The notes below the pieces were generated by a model, which was not told the origin of the DNA, did not search any database, and worked only from the letters and a program-made list of their open reading frames with translations. The position numbers and the translations under genes are program-made. From NCBI GenBank assembly GCA_052034295.1, contig JBPOIS010000216.1:1-6464 (forward strand): a stretch of DNA of 6,464 nucleotides, read 5' to 3'. This document shows, one piece after another, positions 5,869 to 6,464 of this stretch (its first letter is position 1; each line of letters opens with the position of its first letter). Source of the stretch: JBPOIS01 sp052034295 (GTDB lineage: Bacteria; Pseudomonadota; Gammaproteobacteria; Pseudomonadales; Moraxellaceae).

Positions 5869-6138
5869 GTGTGCTTACTGACTGGAGCATTTCATCTGAG
5901 GTCGGTTTCCCGGCGGCAGCTGACCCACCTGATCGTGCTGGAGCTGATTTCCACAGGCGGTCTGGCCGTGGGTGCGCTACTGGCATTTGCCCCACAAGCC
6001 ATCCCGGTACTCAGTCATGGGATTCCAGCCGGCATGGATCCAGACTGCAACGGATATGGCTTGCTGTTGCTGGGGCTGATGATCAGCGTGATGGCCACCT
6101 TGCCACTGATCCGCTCCCCGCAACGGCTGCCACCCTAA
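5869..6138 (+). CDS. Small two-helix membrane protein, unknown function
   Basis: From a GTG at 5869 the frame encodes 89 residues with two hydrophobic stretches, about 21-48 (LIVLELISTGGLAVGALLAF onward) and 62-81 (GYGLLLLGLMISVMATLPL). A basic segment (RSVSRRQ, 11-17) precedes the first helix and R82 follows the second, so both ends probably face the cytoplasm. I recognise no family. The gene starts 3 bp after the oxygenase stop, so it probably shares that transcript. The start is uncertain: the only purine-rich site near GTG 5869 is 16 nt away, whereas GGAG (5884-5887) is 8 nt before an in-frame CTG at 5896, which would give an 80-residue protein starting at the basic segment. The frame one base over (5871-6185) is open but gives a non-hydrophobic, arginine- and aspartate-rich product and is judged a shadow. 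Confidence 0.6.
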   Translation: MCLLTGAFHLRSVSRRQLTHLIVLELISTGGLAVGALLAFAPQAIPVLSHGIPAGMDPDCNGYGLLLLGLMISVMATLPLIRSPQRLPP

Positions 6139-6153
6139 GGCGACAGGATCAAG

Positions 6154-6181
6154 CCGACAACGTTTCTCGGTCTTTTGTCGG
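6154..6181. terminator. Hairpin between convergent genes, possible bidirectional terminator
   Basis: CCGACAA (6154-6160) and TTGTCGG (6175-6181) form a perfect 7-bp inverted repeat with a 14-nt loop. It lies between the plus-strand membrane protein stop (6138) and the minus-strand CoA-transferase stop (6193), where a shared terminator is expected. Neither side has a clean T-run directly after the stem (ATTTT begins 6 nt later on the plus strand), so intrinsic termination is uncertain. Confidence 0.4.
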
Positions 6182-6192
6182 ATGAATTTTGG

Positions 6193-6464
6193 CTAGCTTG
6201 TTTCATTGTCAGCCCCCAGCGCCCGCCCGACAAACCGGTAGACGGGCTGACTGCGCGAAAACCTGATCGGGTGCGCCAGCTGACGCTGGGTTTTTGTCTC
6301 GCCTTCGCACAGGGGCACGTCCACCACCCAGCCACGTGCCTGTGCCAGCGGGGACTGCACCGCCTCAGCCAGCGTCAGCACCGGTTCCACGCACACATCC
6401 AGCGCTGCAAACAGCTGTTGCCAGTGGGCAAAATCCTCCTGGGCAATCGCCGCGGCAATCGCTT
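6193..6464 (-). CDS. CaiB/BaiF CoA-transferase or alpha-methylacyl-CoA racemase, C-terminus only
   Basis: The frame is open from the right window edge down to a TAG at 6195-6193, showing the last 89 complete codons. The visible sequence fits the C-terminal end of the CaiB/BaiF (family III CoA-transferase) superfamily. It has a helix FAHWQQLFAALD, then VCVEPVLTLAEAVQSPLAQA followed by RG, and a short beta stretch WVVDVP. After a linker comes HPIRFSRSQP, matching the usual 'P-x-RFS-x-xP' close. These enzymes move CoA between acids or epimerise 2-methylacyl-CoA esters in the cytoplasm. The catalytic Asp lies in the missing N-terminal part, so transferase and racemase cannot be told apart. The in-frame GTG at 6396 is an internal codon, because family sequence continues upstream of it. 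The gene converges with the oxygenase module; any link to its metabolism is speculative. Confidence 0.85.
   Translation of the reverse strand, partial: AIAAAIAQEDFAHWQQLFAALDVCVEPVLTLAEAVQSPLAQARGWVVDVPLCEGETKTQRQLAHPIRFSRSQPVYRFVGRALGADNETS

Noticed and set aside
5871..6185. A 104-codon plus-strand frame overlapping the small membrane protein
   Set aside because: Non-hydrophobic, Arg/Asp-rich product typical of an out-of-frame reading; the competing frame gives two well-formed membrane helices.

Overview
The window is GC-rich, densely coded bacterial DNA. The product set (siroheme sulfite reductase paired with a DUF934 protein, a GYF_2 membrane protein, an AraC regulator with an arabinose-binding-type N-terminus, an MpaB/Lcp-type oxygenase, and a CaiB/BaiF CoA-transferase) suggests a high-GC gammaproteobacterium of the Pseudomonadales type, perhaps a Moraxellaceae relative. 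That placement is an inference from gene content. There are no insertion sequences, tRNAs, rRNAs, CRISPR arrays or phage genes.

Left half (1-2848), all on the minus strand. The left edge cuts a GYF_2-domain membrane protein gene (489 down to 1). Two rho-independent terminators in tandem (635-655 and 592-614) separate it from a two-gene sulfur-assimilation operon. That operon is cysI (2848-1196, sulfite reductase hemoprotein) followed, with an 11-bp overlap, by a DUF934 gene (1206-676). It makes the enzyme that reduces sulfite to sulfide for cysteine synthesis, plus its usual accessory protein. No cysJ or cysH lies next to it.

The divergent intergenic region (2849-3030) is AT-rich and strikingly symmetrical. 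One inverted repeat, CTTATC-N18-GATAAG, reads as a -35/-10 pair with a 17-bp spacer on both strands. It surrounds a 10-bp palindrome and is followed, in the rightward direction, by two mutually exclusive hairpins just before a ribosome binding site.

Right half (3031-6138), all on the plus strand. A small predicted lipoprotein is followed 9 bp later by an AraC-family regulator. After a 108-bp gap comes an MpaB/Lcp-like (DUF2236) heme oxygenase homologue, then a small two-helix membrane protein only 3 bp downstream. The gap holds a hairpin after the araC stop and a 15-bp imperfect direct repeat with 21-bp periodicity, the spacing expected for an AraC-type dimer. This cluster looks like a self-contained, regulator-controlled oxygenase module of unknown substrate and is the most likely undescribed system here.

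Right edge. A minus-strand gene, cut by the window end, encodes the C-terminus of a CaiB/BaiF CoA-transferase or alpha-methylacyl-CoA racemase (6464 down to 6193). It converges on the oxygenase module, with a hairpin between them.
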